A DNA stretch of 64,000 nt from Candidatus Bathyarchaeota archaeon (GTDB lineage: Archaea; Thermoproteota; Bathyarchaeia; JAPDIZ01), in assembly GCA_029259355.1 (NCBI GenBank), contig JAPDIZ010000002.1, positions 248,001 to 312,000 on the forward strand, given 5' to 3'. The position numbers and the translations under genes were made by a program. Under the pieces are notes generated by a model. The model saw only the letters and a program-made list of their open reading frames with translations. It was not told where the DNA came from and did not search any database. Positions within the stretch are counted from its first letter, which is position 1; each line of letters begins with the position of its first letter. Positions 20,031 through 28,702 of the stretch are shown piece after piece.

Positions 20031-20708
20031 TTAACTCCTCATCGCTTCTAGCACAAAAATCGTTTCCTGTGGGTAGCTCTTGGCTTCTACAAGCCTCCAC
20101 CTAAAGCCATGCTTTCTCACCGCGCTGATCAAAGCGTCTATGTCGGCGATTGTTGAGTAAACCATCCTTACCCTCCCTCCACATCTCAGAAAACGCCATA
20201 CTTCTCCGAAGAATTCGTCGAGCACCGAGCAGTCGCTTCCACAAAGCCAGCCCATCTCGGCAAATGACTTAGGTTCGCCGATGAGATAGGGTGGAGAAAA
20301 GATGGCTAGGTCAAACTTCTGCTCATCACCTAACGGCTTCAGGAGATCCCCAGCCAAGATATCCACTCGGCTCTCCACGCCATTCAGTGCTGCGTTCAGC
20401 TTAGCGCATAAGCAAGCGATGGGGTTTATGTCGGTGGCGACGACCTTCTCAGCTTTTTCAGCAGCGAAAACGGCTTGAATGCCACAGCCTGTGCCTACGT
20501 CGAGGACATAGTCTCCCTGCTTAACGCCGAGGTTTTTGGCTAGAAGAGTGCTCGTCAGCGTCCCCACGGGGGAGAAGACGCTTGGAAGAATCAAAAACCT
20601 CTTGCCTAACACTTCTACGATGGGCGACTTTCTCCAAAGTAGCTTGTGGTGTAGGGAAAGCGCTGCAGCAATAGCTCTATGCCTCAGCAACCCCTTCTTC
20701 ACTCGCAT
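20031..20708 (-). CDS. SAM-dependent methyltransferase (PrmC/HemK-like)
   Basis: VLDVGTGCGIQAVFAAEKA; FDLAIFSPPYL. Confidence 0.85.
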   Translation of the reverse strand: MRVKKGLLRHRAIAAALSLHHKLLWRKSPIVEVLGKRFLILPSVFSPVGTLTSTLLAKNLGVKQGDYVLDVGTGCGIQAVFAAEKAEKVVATDINPIACLCAKLNAALNGVESRVDILAGDLLKPLGDEQKFDLAIFSPPYLIGEPKSFAEMGWLCGSDCSVLDEFFGEVWRFLRCGGRVRMVYSTIADIDALISAVRKHGFRWRLVEAKSYPQETIFVLEAMRS

Positions 20709-20768
20709 AACGAGTCGCCTATTTATTGAGGAAACGCATATTCACTTCTTTCGAAGAGCGAACTCTGC

Positions 20769-21023
20769 TTGCGGGATGGTGGTTTGAGCGAAGCCGAAGT
20801 CGACACCTGCCTCTACGGAAGCTGCACAGAACCCTCCAAAATAGTCTATGTACTGAGCGGAAGGAGGTACGGACTCTGCGAAAGGCACTCCCGCTTGATC
20901 AACGAGTGGCTGAAAAAGCTTTGCCAAAAGCATGGCTACGCAGAGCTTTCTTGGATAGAGATTGAGGAGAGAGATGGGAGAATAAAGAGAATCAAGCCAG
21001 TTAAGCAAAAGGCCGGAGACTAG
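20769..21023 (+). CDS. Small hypothetical protein with paired Cys residues
   Basis: 84-aa ORF between MTase and redox cluster; CLYGSC...YGLCERH pattern. Confidence 0.5.
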   Translation: MRDGGLSEAEVDTCLYGSCTEPSKIVYVLSGRRYGLCERHSRLINEWLKKLCQKHGYAELSWIEIEERDGRIKRIKPVKQKAGD

Positions 21024-21098
21024 CCGCCTACTCGTATAAACTCTGTCTGGAAGCTGCGGAAGCTTTTAAAAAATGCTAGGTTAGGTGAGGAGTGTTCG

Positions 21099-21275
21099 TT
21101 GAGTAGGAGGCTCGCTGCACTGACTCCACTACGGAAGCTACGCTACGAGCTAGTCTGGTGGCTTTTGCTCCTAGCTTCACTCGCACTCATTGCGATGGGG
21201 TTGGCGTGGGGAGAGTATGAAGCAGCTTTGGTGCAGGTGAAGTTCCTGTGTCCATCATGTGTTGGGCTAGCGTAG
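21099..21275 (+). CDS. 58-aa single-TM protein ending in CPSCVGLA (CD1871A-like CXXC small protein)
   Basis: Translated by eye: MSRRLAALTPLRKLRYELVWWLLLLASLALIAMGLAWGEYEAALVQVKFLCPSCVGLA*; absent from supplied ORF track; directly upstream of the NapH-like gene. Confidence 0.65.
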   Translation: MSRRLAALTPLRKLRYELVWWLLLLASLALIAMGLAWGEYEAALVQVKFLCPSCVGLA

Positions 21276-21285
21276 GGGCGTTGTC

Positions 21286-22047
21286 TTGCGAGTACAGAGA
21301 GTGAGACGAGTCGTTCAGTTCTGTTCGCTAGGAGCTCTTATGGGAGGTGGCCTACTGGGGATTAGGCTTGGCGTAGCCTGCCCAGTTTTGTTCTGCCATG
21401 GCTATCCCTACGCATGCGTTGCCTGCCCCCTCGGGATCATCCAAATCTACTCTGCTTCGCTAGCGGCACCTGCCATGACCATCGGGTTTTTGATGCTCTC
21501 TGGTCTCTTCATTGGAAGAGCAGCTTGCGGATGGCTTTGCCCGTTTGGGCTGATCCAAGACCTTCTTGCCAAGCAATCCAGCAAGAAGCTTAGGAGAGTG
21601 TGGTGGGTCAAGTTCGCTTCCTTAGCGCTAGCAGTTTTGGCATCGGCATACTTAGGATCCTCAGCTTTTTGCGCAGTGTGTCCAGCTGGAACTTTTTGGG
21701 CAACAATTCCCTACGTTTTGGAGGAACCGAGCTCGGCTACCCAGCTGCTTGTCATAGCTCACTTCGCCTCACTCGCGTTGGTGATCGCTCTCTCAATCCG
21801 CTTCATGAGGTTTTGGTGCAGGTATTTATGCCCCCTTGGCTCGATGGGCGCTTTCAACAAAGTTTCTCGCCTCACCATACTCCGGGGGGCAGAGTGCACA
21901 AACTGTGGAGCGTGTCTGTCGGCTTGCCCCATGGGCATCGAGCAGGTTCGGGAAATAGGGGTTTCCACAGACTGCGTGCTCTGCGGCTTATGCGTAGACG
22001 CTTGTCCCCTTAAATGCTTGAGGCTGGTCTTGAGGAAGGGTGTTTGA
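21286..22047 (+). CDS. NapH/CcoG-like membrane 4Fe-4S protein
   Basis: Repeated CxxCP motifs (CVACPLG, CGWLCPFG, CAVCPAG, CRYLCPLG) and two ferredoxin motifs CTNCGACLSACP / CVLCGLCVDACP. Confidence 0.85.
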   Translation: MRVQRVRRVVQFCSLGALMGGGLLGIRLGVACPVLFCHGYPYACVACPLGIIQIYSASLAAPAMTIGFLMLSGLFIGRAACGWLCPFGLIQDLLAKQSSKKLRRVWWVKFASLALAVLASAYLGSSAFCAVCPAGTFWATIPYVLEEPSSATQLLVIAHFASLALVIALSIRFMRFWCRYLCPLGSMGAFNKVSRLTILRGAECTNCGACLSACPMGIEQVREIGVSTDCVLCGLCVDACPLKCLRLVLRKGV

Positions 22048-22058
22048 GGAGGTTAAGC

Positions 22059-22655
22059 ATGCGTTTGGCTAAGAGCTGCTTAGCCGCTGTCGTACTCGCG
22101 ATACTCCTACACTCGATCTCCCTAAGCGTTGGAGAACCTGCTCCAGACTTCGCTTTGAAGACCATCGACGGTGAGGCGCTCAGCCTCAGCAGCTTCAGGG
22201 GTAGAGTAGTGGTGATCGACTTTTTCGCAACTTGGTGTAAGCCCTGCGTACAGGAAGTCCCTGAGCTAGCCAAGATTAGGCAGCGCTACAGCCAAGAACA
22301 GCTCATCATGGTTTCGCTAGACGTAGACCCCAGCGAAGACCCCGACTTGATTAGAGGCTTTAGAGAAGCACACGGAATTTCTTGGCCCATCTGCGCCTAC
22401 GCCTCCTCCGTAGCTGACGACTATGGGGTAAAAGCCATTCCCACCATAGTAATCGTCGACAGAGAAGGCCGAGTCGCCTACGTGCACGTTGGTTACGCCA
22501 CCGCAGACCAGCTATCTCAAGCCATAGATGCGGTCATAGCTGGCGAAGAAGCTCCTAAGCGAGAGGAAGTAGGCATCCTGCCCTACGTAGTAGCTGCGCT
22601 GCTCATCGCTGCGGCGGCGATCTGGATTACGCGAAGAAGATCCTCGCCTAGTTAG
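22059..22655 (+). CDS. TlpA-like membrane-anchored thioredoxin-fold protein
   Basis: Signal/TM; VVIDFFATWCKPCVQEVPELA; C-terminal TM; ATG 22059 in frame within ORF 22014. Confidence 0.88.
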   Translation: MRLAKSCLAAVVLAILLHSISLSVGEPAPDFALKTIDGEALSLSSFRGRVVVIDFFATWCKPCVQEVPELAKIRQRYSQEQLIMVSLDVDPSEDPDLIRGFREAHGISWPICAYASSVADDYGVKAIPTIVIVDREGRVAYVHVGYATADQLSQAIDAVIAGEEAPKREEVGILPYVVAALLIAAAAIWITRRRSSPS

Positions 22656-23407
22656 CCAAAGCCCTCTAGAAAAGCCCTGACGTTTCTGCCCAAAACCCTG
22701 TGGTTGTACCCTCCTTCGAGGACGGCGAACCTCTTCCCCTCACACACCCTCTCCGAGTATTCTTTGACGATCTCTCCTATTGTGGTGTAGTCTTGGGTTT
22801 CGAGCATGCCTCCCCAGTCCTCTACGTGGCGGTCGAAGCCAGCTGAGACAGCGATTATGTCGCTTTCCCCAACCCTCTGGAGGAAGTCTCTTAGGTCCTC
22901 GAGCTGAGTTTCTCTGCTTCCGCGAGAGAGGTGGTAGTACCTTACTCCCGATACTCCGCTGAAGATAGTGGCTGTGCCATCTCCGTAGTGCAGGTCGAAG
23001 TCAACGATCACCGCCTTGCTTATGCGGTTAGCTCTGCGCAACCTCTCGATGGCTATGGCTACGTTGTTGAAGTAGCAGAAGCCCCAGCTGTGGTCGGGGT
23101 TTGCGTGGTGACCGGGAGGCCTGATCAGCCCAAAGGCGGGAGTTCCCTCCATAGCTAGCTCGCTAGCCAGTATAGCTCCGCCTACTGCTAGGAGAGCGAT
23201 TTCGTAGGTGAGTGTTCTGCGCTTCACCGCGTTTAGGTGAGACTCTGTGTGCACGAGCAAAACGTCTTGCTCTGAAGCGGGAGTTGGCTCGACGAACTCG
23301 AAGCGTCCCTCGAGCTCTCGGAAGATGCTCTCCATCCTTCCCGGAGCTGCCGCTGGATCCGAGGCATAGACCTCTTTGTACCGGGGGTGAAACACCACCT
23401 TAACCAC
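22652..23407 (-). CDS. Histone deacetylase / AcuC-like family protein
   Basis: RPPGHHANPDHSWGFCYFNNVAIAIE; IVDFDLHYGDGTA; GTG start at 23407 fits family N-terminus. Confidence 0.9.
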   Translation of the reverse strand: MVKVVFHPRYKEVYASDPAAAPGRMESIFRELEGRFEFVEPTPASEQDVLLVHTESHLNAVKRRTLTYEIALLAVGGAILASELAMEGTPAFGLIRPPGHHANPDHSWGFCYFNNVAIAIERLRRANRISKAVIVDFDLHYGDGTATIFSGVSGVRYYHLSRGSRETQLEDLRDFLQRVGESDIIAVSAGFDRHVEDWGGMLETQDYTTIGEIVKEYSERVCEGKRFAVLEGGYNHRVLGRNVRAFLEGFG

Positions 23408-23506
23408 GGCAACCACCGCAAGAGCTTTGCACGCATCAAACGATTTTTTCTTTGAACGCCTAAAGCAAGCTTTAAAATTCCTTAAACGTTTTTCGTAGGG
23501 AAAGAG

Positions 23507-24637
23507 GTGGATGGTTTGTCCAACCAACTTCCCATAGACGCTATCGCCGCCAACGAACCAGAAAAAGCTAGAGCATTTGTCGAAGAAGCCTTAGGCAAGG
23601 ACTTTGCATACGTGTGTGTAATCGGAACTACAGACACCTCTCTCATCCCTGGGATAACAGTAGCTGGCGCTTCTCCAGAGCTAACGACGTACACGCCACC
23701 CGCTGACGTTGAGTATGTATTGCTGGGAAGGTGTAGGTGTATACCAGCAGTTCCCGTCACTCCAGAGGGTATACCGACTCCAGCGCTGATAACTAGAGCT
23801 TCGATCAAGCTATCGAATGCGCCTGCTTTGGTGGCTGTAGGTGGCCTCAAAGTCAAGCCCAAGACTCCTTACATCAATTTGGGTGGAGAGCACGGGGGAG
23901 ATATAAGGACTGGGAGAGCGCTGCCTAGGGAAACCGTCTCCGAAGTCTACGAAAGAGCTAAGCTCTTGGGTAGAGAGCTTTCCAAGGCTTGTGACTTTTT
24001 AGTCATTGGCGAAAGCATCCCAGCTGGAACCACCACAGCCCTAGCTGTGATGGTGGCGGTTGGCGTAGACGCTTGGGGAAAGGTAAGCAGCGCTATGCCC
24101 AACAACCCCCATCAACTGAAGAGCGAGGTAGTGAGGGAAGCGCTTAGAAACGCTGGGATAGAGCCAGGTTCATGCGCCGATGACCCACTCGCAGCAGTCT
24201 CATCGGTAGGCGACCCAGTTATCCCCGCTTTCGTTGGCCTAGTCGCTGGAGCCTCCAAGGAGGTCTTGGTAATAGCTGCTGGAGGTACGCAAATGGGAGC
24301 AGTTCTTTCGCTCTTAAAAGGCTTAGAGCCCGATGCCCTCGAAAATGTGGCCATAGGAACCACTCGCTGGATTTTAGAGGATTCATCGTCCGACTTGGTC
24401 GGGCTTGTTAAGCAGATCGGGAGAGTACCCATTCTAGCCGCAAAGCTTGACTTCTCACAAACTTCTGCTGAGGGGCTGAGGTACTACGAAAGAGGCTTTG
24501 TGAAGGAAGGCGTAGGGGCTGGGGGCTCAGCCATAGCCGCGATGTTGAAAAGCAAAGGCGAGATTTCGGCGAAGAGGATCGCTTACGAGGTGGAGCGAGA
24601 CTACGCCTCCCTAATCACCAAAGGATATGCTGAGTAA
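23507..24637 (+). CDS. cobT: Archaeal nicotinate-nucleotide:base phosphoribosyltransferase (CobT family)
   Basis: GGEHGGDIRTGRALP; GESIPAGTTTALAVMVAVG; GGTQMGAVLSLL. Confidence 0.85.
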   Translation: MDGLSNQLPIDAIAANEPEKARAFVEEALGKDFAYVCVIGTTDTSLIPGITVAGASPELTTYTPPADVEYVLLGRCRCIPAVPVTPEGIPTPALITRASIKLSNAPALVAVGGLKVKPKTPYINLGGEHGGDIRTGRALPRETVSEVYERAKLLGRELSKACDFLVIGESIPAGTTTALAVMVAVGVDAWGKVSSAMPNNPHQLKSEVVREALRNAGIEPGSCADDPLAAVSSVGDPVIPAFVGLVAGASKEVLVIAAGGTQMGAVLSLLKGLEPDALENVAIGTTRWILEDSSSDLVGLVKQIGRVPILAAKLDFSQTSAEGLRYYERGFVKEGVGAGGSAIAAMLKSKGEISAKRIAYEVERDYASLITKGYAE

Positions 24638-24653
24638 GAGGATGCTATTATAA

Positions 24654-24687
24654 CCAATTCCCACCCTCTTATTCTCTTGGGAATTGG
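24654..24687. promoter_or_regulatory. Perfect inverted repeat CCAATTCCCA-N14-TGGGAATTGG in the gatE promoter/leader
   Basis: 24654-24663 and 24678-24687 are exact reverse complements; TATA-like ctattataa immediately upstream. Confidence 0.6.
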
Positions 24688-24689
24688 CT

Positions 24690-26600
24690 ATGGTTGACTA
24701 CGAAGCCATTGGGCTGAAGGTGGGCATAGAGGTTCACCAACAGCTAGCTACTTCGCGAAAGCTCTTCTGCGAATGTCCCTGCACCCTACGCTCAGACGAA
24801 CCAGACTTCACCATAATCAGGAGACTCAGGCCCACCCAAAGCGAGTTGGGAGAAGTAGACCCAGCAGCTGAGTTCGAGTTCAAGAAAGGGAGAACTATCG
24901 TCTACGAGGCTTACAAAGACACTACCTGCCTCGTTGAGCTCGACGAAGAGCCACCTCACCAGCCAGATCAAGAAGCGATAGACATAGCGCTGACGTTTGC
25001 TCAGATGATAGGCGCTACCCCTGTTGACGAGCTGTATGTGCTGAGGAAGACTGTCGTCGATGGAAGCAACCCCTCAGGCTTTCAGAGAAGCATCATCGTA
25101 GCACTCGGTGGGGAGATCAAGCTACCTAGTGGGAAGACCATTCCCATACAGACGATATGCGTAGAGGAGGATGCGGCAAGGAAGATCAAGGAGGAGGGGA
25201 TGAGGATTTGGTACCGAGTCGATAGGCTTGGAATCCCCTTGATAGAGGTAGCTACGGCGCCAGTGATCTCTTCGCCCAAGGAGGCTGAGGAGGCTGCGCT
25301 AGCTATAGGAAGGCTTCTGAGAGCAACCAAGCGGGTTAGGCGCGGCTTGGGCACCGTTCGCCAAGACGTCAACATCTCCATCAGAGACGGAGCGCTCATC
25401 GAGGTAAAGGGGGTTCAGAGGTTAGACCTAGTTTCGAAGGTAGTGGAGTACGAGGTTAGGAGGCAGCTCGAGCTCCTAAAGATTCGCGACGAGCTTAGGG
25501 GGCGCGGCGTAAAGGAGGAGGACATAGCCGAAGACTTCGTTGACGTAACCGATGTGTTTGCCAAGACTGAGAGCCGCGTCATCAAGAGCGCGCTGAAGAG
25601 AGGAGGAGTGGTACTTGCGGTAAAGCTTCCGGGGTTTGCTGGGCTGCTTGGGAGAGAGCTGATGCACGGGGTTAGGCTTGGGACGGAGATGTCGGATCGC
25701 GCACGCTTCTGGGGAAGAGTTGGAGGCATATTCCACACTGATGAGCTACCGGGATACGGGATAACGGAGGAAGAGGTTAGGAAGCTGCGAGAAGCTGTTG
25801 GAGCTAGGGAAGAGGATGCCGTGGTTTTGGTGGCTGATGCGAGGGAAAACGCTGAAGACGCTCTCAGAGCTGTGGTTGAGAGGGCTATAGAGGCTTTGAA
25901 AGGGGTTCCAGAGGAGACTAGGGCTCCCCAGCCCGATGGAACCACTCGCTACATGAGACCTAGGCCCGGGGCTTCGCGCATGTACCCCGAGACGGACATA
26001 AGGCCCATAGAGATTACCCCAGAGCACCTCGAAGAGATCAGAAAGCAGATACCGGAGTTTCCCGAAGAAACCGTCAAGCGCCTCGTATCGACCTACGGCA
26101 TCAACGAGAAGCTAGCCAACCAGCTCCTAGACTCAGACTACCTAGAGCTTTTCGAGAAAATCTGCTCAGAGACTAAAGTGCCTCCAACCTTCGTAGCTGC
26201 TGCTCTAACCGAGACTTTGAAGAGCTTGGAGCGAGATGGCGTGCCCGTGGAGAACCTGAGCGAGGAGCAGCTCTGGGAGGTGTTTAAGCGCATCGATGAG
26301 GGTATGGCAGCCAAAGAGGCGTTTCCAGACATCGCTACCTGGTTGGCGAAAAACCCTGACAAATCGGTTTCGCAAGCGCTGGAAGAGCTTGGCCTAGGCA
26401 TGCTTAGCCCCGAAGAAGTCGAGGCGTTGGTTGAGGAAGTGGTTTCTCGAAACACAGAGCTCATCAGAGAGCGAGGCGAGAGAGCGTTTGGAGCATTGAT
26501 GGGAGACCTGATGAGGGAGGTTAGGGGAAGAGCAGACGCAAAGCTCGTTGCCCAGATGCTTAGGGAGAGGATCAAGAAAGAGCTCGAGAAAAGCGGCTAG
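24690..26600 (+). CDS. gatE: Glutamyl-tRNA(Gln) amidotransferase subunit E
   Basis: GLKVGIEVHQQLATSRKLFCECPC; GTVRQDVNISI; C-terminal GatB/Yqey-like domain; ORF open from 24684. Confidence 0.94.
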   Translation: MVDYEAIGLKVGIEVHQQLATSRKLFCECPCTLRSDEPDFTIIRRLRPTQSELGEVDPAAEFEFKKGRTIVYEAYKDTTCLVELDEEPPHQPDQEAIDIALTFAQMIGATPVDELYVLRKTVVDGSNPSGFQRSIIVALGGEIKLPSGKTIPIQTICVEEDAARKIKEEGMRIWYRVDRLGIPLIEVATAPVISSPKEAEEAALAIGRLLRATKRVRRGLGTVRQDVNISIRDGALIEVKGVQRLDLVSKVVEYEVRRQLELLKIRDELRGRGVKEEDIAEDFVDVTDVFAKTESRVIKSALKRGGVVLAVKLPGFAGLLGRELMHGVRLGTEMSDRARFWGRVGGIFHTDELPGYGITEEEVRKLREAVGAREEDAVVLVADARENAEDALRAVVERAIEALKGVPEETRAPQPDGTTRYMRPRPGASRMYPETDIRPIEITPEHLEEIRKQIPEFPEETVKRLVSTYGINEKLANQLLDSDYLELFEKICSETKVPPTFVAAALTETLKSLERDGVPVENLSEEQLWEVFKRIDEGMAAKEAFPDIATWLAKNPDKSVSQALEELGLGMLSPEEVEALVEEVVSRNTELIRERGERAFGALMGDLMREVRGRADAKLVAQMLRERIKKELEKSG

Positions 26601-27538
26601 CTGCGCCTAGATTCCCACAGCTCGTAGAGCTTAGCCCCAAGCTCCCTGATGTATGCGCTGTCCTCAATCTTTTCCACGATCTCTGCTGGAAAGCCTTGCT
26701 CTCCGTGTAGGGCTCCAGCAATAGCCCCGGTCATAGCGCCTATGGTGTCTGCGTCTCCCCCTAGACTGATGGCGTAGGCTATGGCATCCATAGCTGATTC
26801 GTAGTTTTTAGCGAAGCAGAATATGGCAGTGGGGGCTGAGTTGAAGGCTTCCACGCTATTCCCTAGTCTTCTGACGACCTCCGCTCTCTCGGCGCGTTGC
26901 TCAAGAAGCTTTTGAGCTGTGGAGAGCTTCTCCGCGTAGACGGCTTCTCGAGTAGCTTGCGCAACAGCTTCTAAGAAGTCAAGGGGATCGAAGGAGGAGG
27001 GGGTTGCCTTGAGGGAGAGGGCAATGGCGTATGCCTGAAGCACAGCCCCCTCCACCCCCAGCGGGTGAGTGTGCGTGATCTGACTTGCTTGGCTAACGAC
27101 TTCTCTTAGCTCTTCGAGGCTTTGGTGGAAGAGGAGGGCTAGGGGAGCCACCCTCATAGCTGCTCCGTTTCCAAAAGACCCTCTTCCGCCGAAGAGCCTT
27201 CTCGGAGCTTCTTCCCAAGAAACTCCAGACCTCACCATTCTGAAGACGGTGGGTGGTCCGGGGCCATATCCCCTAAAGGGCTGTTGCTCGTAATTCTCCA
27301 TCAGCTTGTTAGCCATGTGGAGCTTGTCGAATCCTCTACGCTCTATTAGAGACTCGGCTACTCCGATGGTCATGTGTGTGTCGTCGGTGTATCGAAGCTG
27401 GCCGCGGTACTGTCTAGCAAACTCTAGCACGTAGCTGGGGCTGGGCAGCGGGCCAAAACCCTCAAAACCCGCGCCCAGAGAATCCCCAATCGCTGTTCCC
27501 AAGAGAGAGCCTGCGAACTTGGTGAGCATGGCGAACAC
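26597..27538 (-). CDS. ADP-ribosylglycohydrolase family protein
   Basis: GTAIGDSLGAGFEG; YTDDTHMTIGVAESL; SLGGDADTIGAMTGAIAGALHG. Confidence 0.92.
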   Translation of the reverse strand: MFAMLTKFAGSLLGTAIGDSLGAGFEGFGPLPSPSYVLEFARQYRGQLRYTDDTHMTIGVAESLIERRGFDKLHMANKLMENYEQQPFRGYGPGPPTVFRMVRSGVSWEEAPRRLFGGRGSFGNGAAMRVAPLALLFHQSLEELREVVSQASQITHTHPLGVEGAVLQAYAIALSLKATPSSFDPLDFLEAVAQATREAVYAEKLSTAQKLLEQRAERAEVVRRLGNSVEAFNSAPTAIFCFAKNYESAMDAIAYAISLGGDADTIGAMTGAIAGALHGEQGFPAEIVEKIEDSAYIRELGAKLYELWESRRS

Positions 27539-27544
27539 ACCACG

Positions 27545-28489
27545 CTACTCAACAAGCTCTACGTCGTCTATTCTTCCATCGCTGTCCATGTCTACTCCAA
27601 GCACGACGCGAGCTTGCACCGATGGGTTATAGAGGTTTCCCCTAGCTACTTCGTCGAGTCTGCGAACAAATGCGACGACAGCTGCTCGCGTCCCAGGGTA
27701 GCTGTTTCCAGCCAACACGAGCACGTAGGTTCCCTCGCCGAAGGGGTTTGGGGCTTTCACGATCAAGCCGTGCTCGTCTTCAAAGTAGCTTGTGTCGGAT
27801 ATGGTGGAGTATATGGCGCTGTGGCGCTTTAGAGAAAAACGAATTGGGAGATAGTCGTTGAGCTTAGCTGCTACTGAGTTAACTCTTGGCCCACCAACCA
27901 CTATGAGGTTTTGCCCGAGCTCAGCCTCGGAAAGCTCTGTGTCGAGCTTTGTGACTATCTCCCTAGTAACCGATAGCGTCGAGCCGAGGAATAGAGCTAG
28001 GTCGGCTGCGAAGTGTCCGTCTCTCGCTCTCGCCCTAAACTCTCCGTGTGCGTCAGGGCTTCCCACAACTATGCTACACTTGATTCCCTCGGGGGATACG
28101 AAAGGCTCCAAAAACTTGGCTTCCCTCTCGCTCAAAACCTTGACCGCTGGGCTCGGCTTGGCTTCAAAAGCTTCTTCATCGATTATAGCGGCAACCGCTG
28201 GGGTATTTACCCTGTAGACTTTAGCCAGAGTCCCTCGCTTTTCCTCAGTTCTCTCGACTTCGAGAACCCCCAATCTCTCGAGGATGCGAATGTGGTAGTA
28301 AACAACCTGCTCGTCTATCTTGAGCTTTTTAGCGAGTGCTAGAGGGTAGGATGGGTTCTTCGACAGCTCCTTCAGTATCCTCCAGCGGATTGGGTGGAAG
28401 AGCTTCTTAGCGACTTCGGGGTCTTTCACCACGGCGACGAAAGTGCTTTCCCATCCGCTTTCGCCTGTTCTTACGAGAAAGTACCCCAT
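27545..28489 (-). CDS. ArsR-like HTH protein with S-layer-like C-terminal domain and EF-hand-like loop
   Basis: N-terminal winged HTH (HPIRWRILKELSKNPSYPLALAKKLKIDEQVVYYHIRILERLGVLEVE); C-terminal VVGGPRVNSVAAKLND, VLVLAGNSYPGTRAAVVAFV and DMDSDGRIDDVE. Confidence 0.75.
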   Translation of the reverse strand: MGYFLVRTGESGWESTFVAVVKDPEVAKKLFHPIRWRILKELSKNPSYPLALAKKLKIDEQVVYYHIRILERLGVLEVERTEEKRGTLAKVYRVNTPAVAAIIDEEAFEAKPSPAVKVLSEREAKFLEPFVSPEGIKCSIVVGSPDAHGEFRARARDGHFAADLALFLGSTLSVTREIVTKLDTELSEAELGQNLIVVGGPRVNSVAAKLNDYLPIRFSLKRHSAIYSTISDTSYFEDEHGLIVKAPNPFGEGTYVLVLAGNSYPGTRAAVVAFVRRLDEVARGNLYNPSVQARVVLGVDMDSDGRIDDVELVE

Positions 28490-28511
28490 CTCCCCTCTCC
28501 TAATAAAAGCC

Positions 28512-28539
28512 TATAAACAATTTTATAAAACTGTTTATA
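28512..28539. promoter_or_regulatory. Operator-like dyad TATAAACA-N12-TGTTTATA
   Basis: Perfect 8-bp half-sites flanking palindromic TTTTATAAAA, upstream of the HTH gene. Confidence 0.55.
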
Positions 28540-28702
28540 ACAAAGGTTTGCGTAAAGGCTCGATTAAGAAGCACATTTCTGTAAAAACGGAGATGTAAGT
28601 GAGCAGAGCAAGCAGCTCCTTTTCCAATTTTTACTAAACGGTTTTTAGCATCGCTTTTATTGCAGAAGCAAATTCCTTCAGCACCTCGTTGCGGTGTTTC
28701 AG

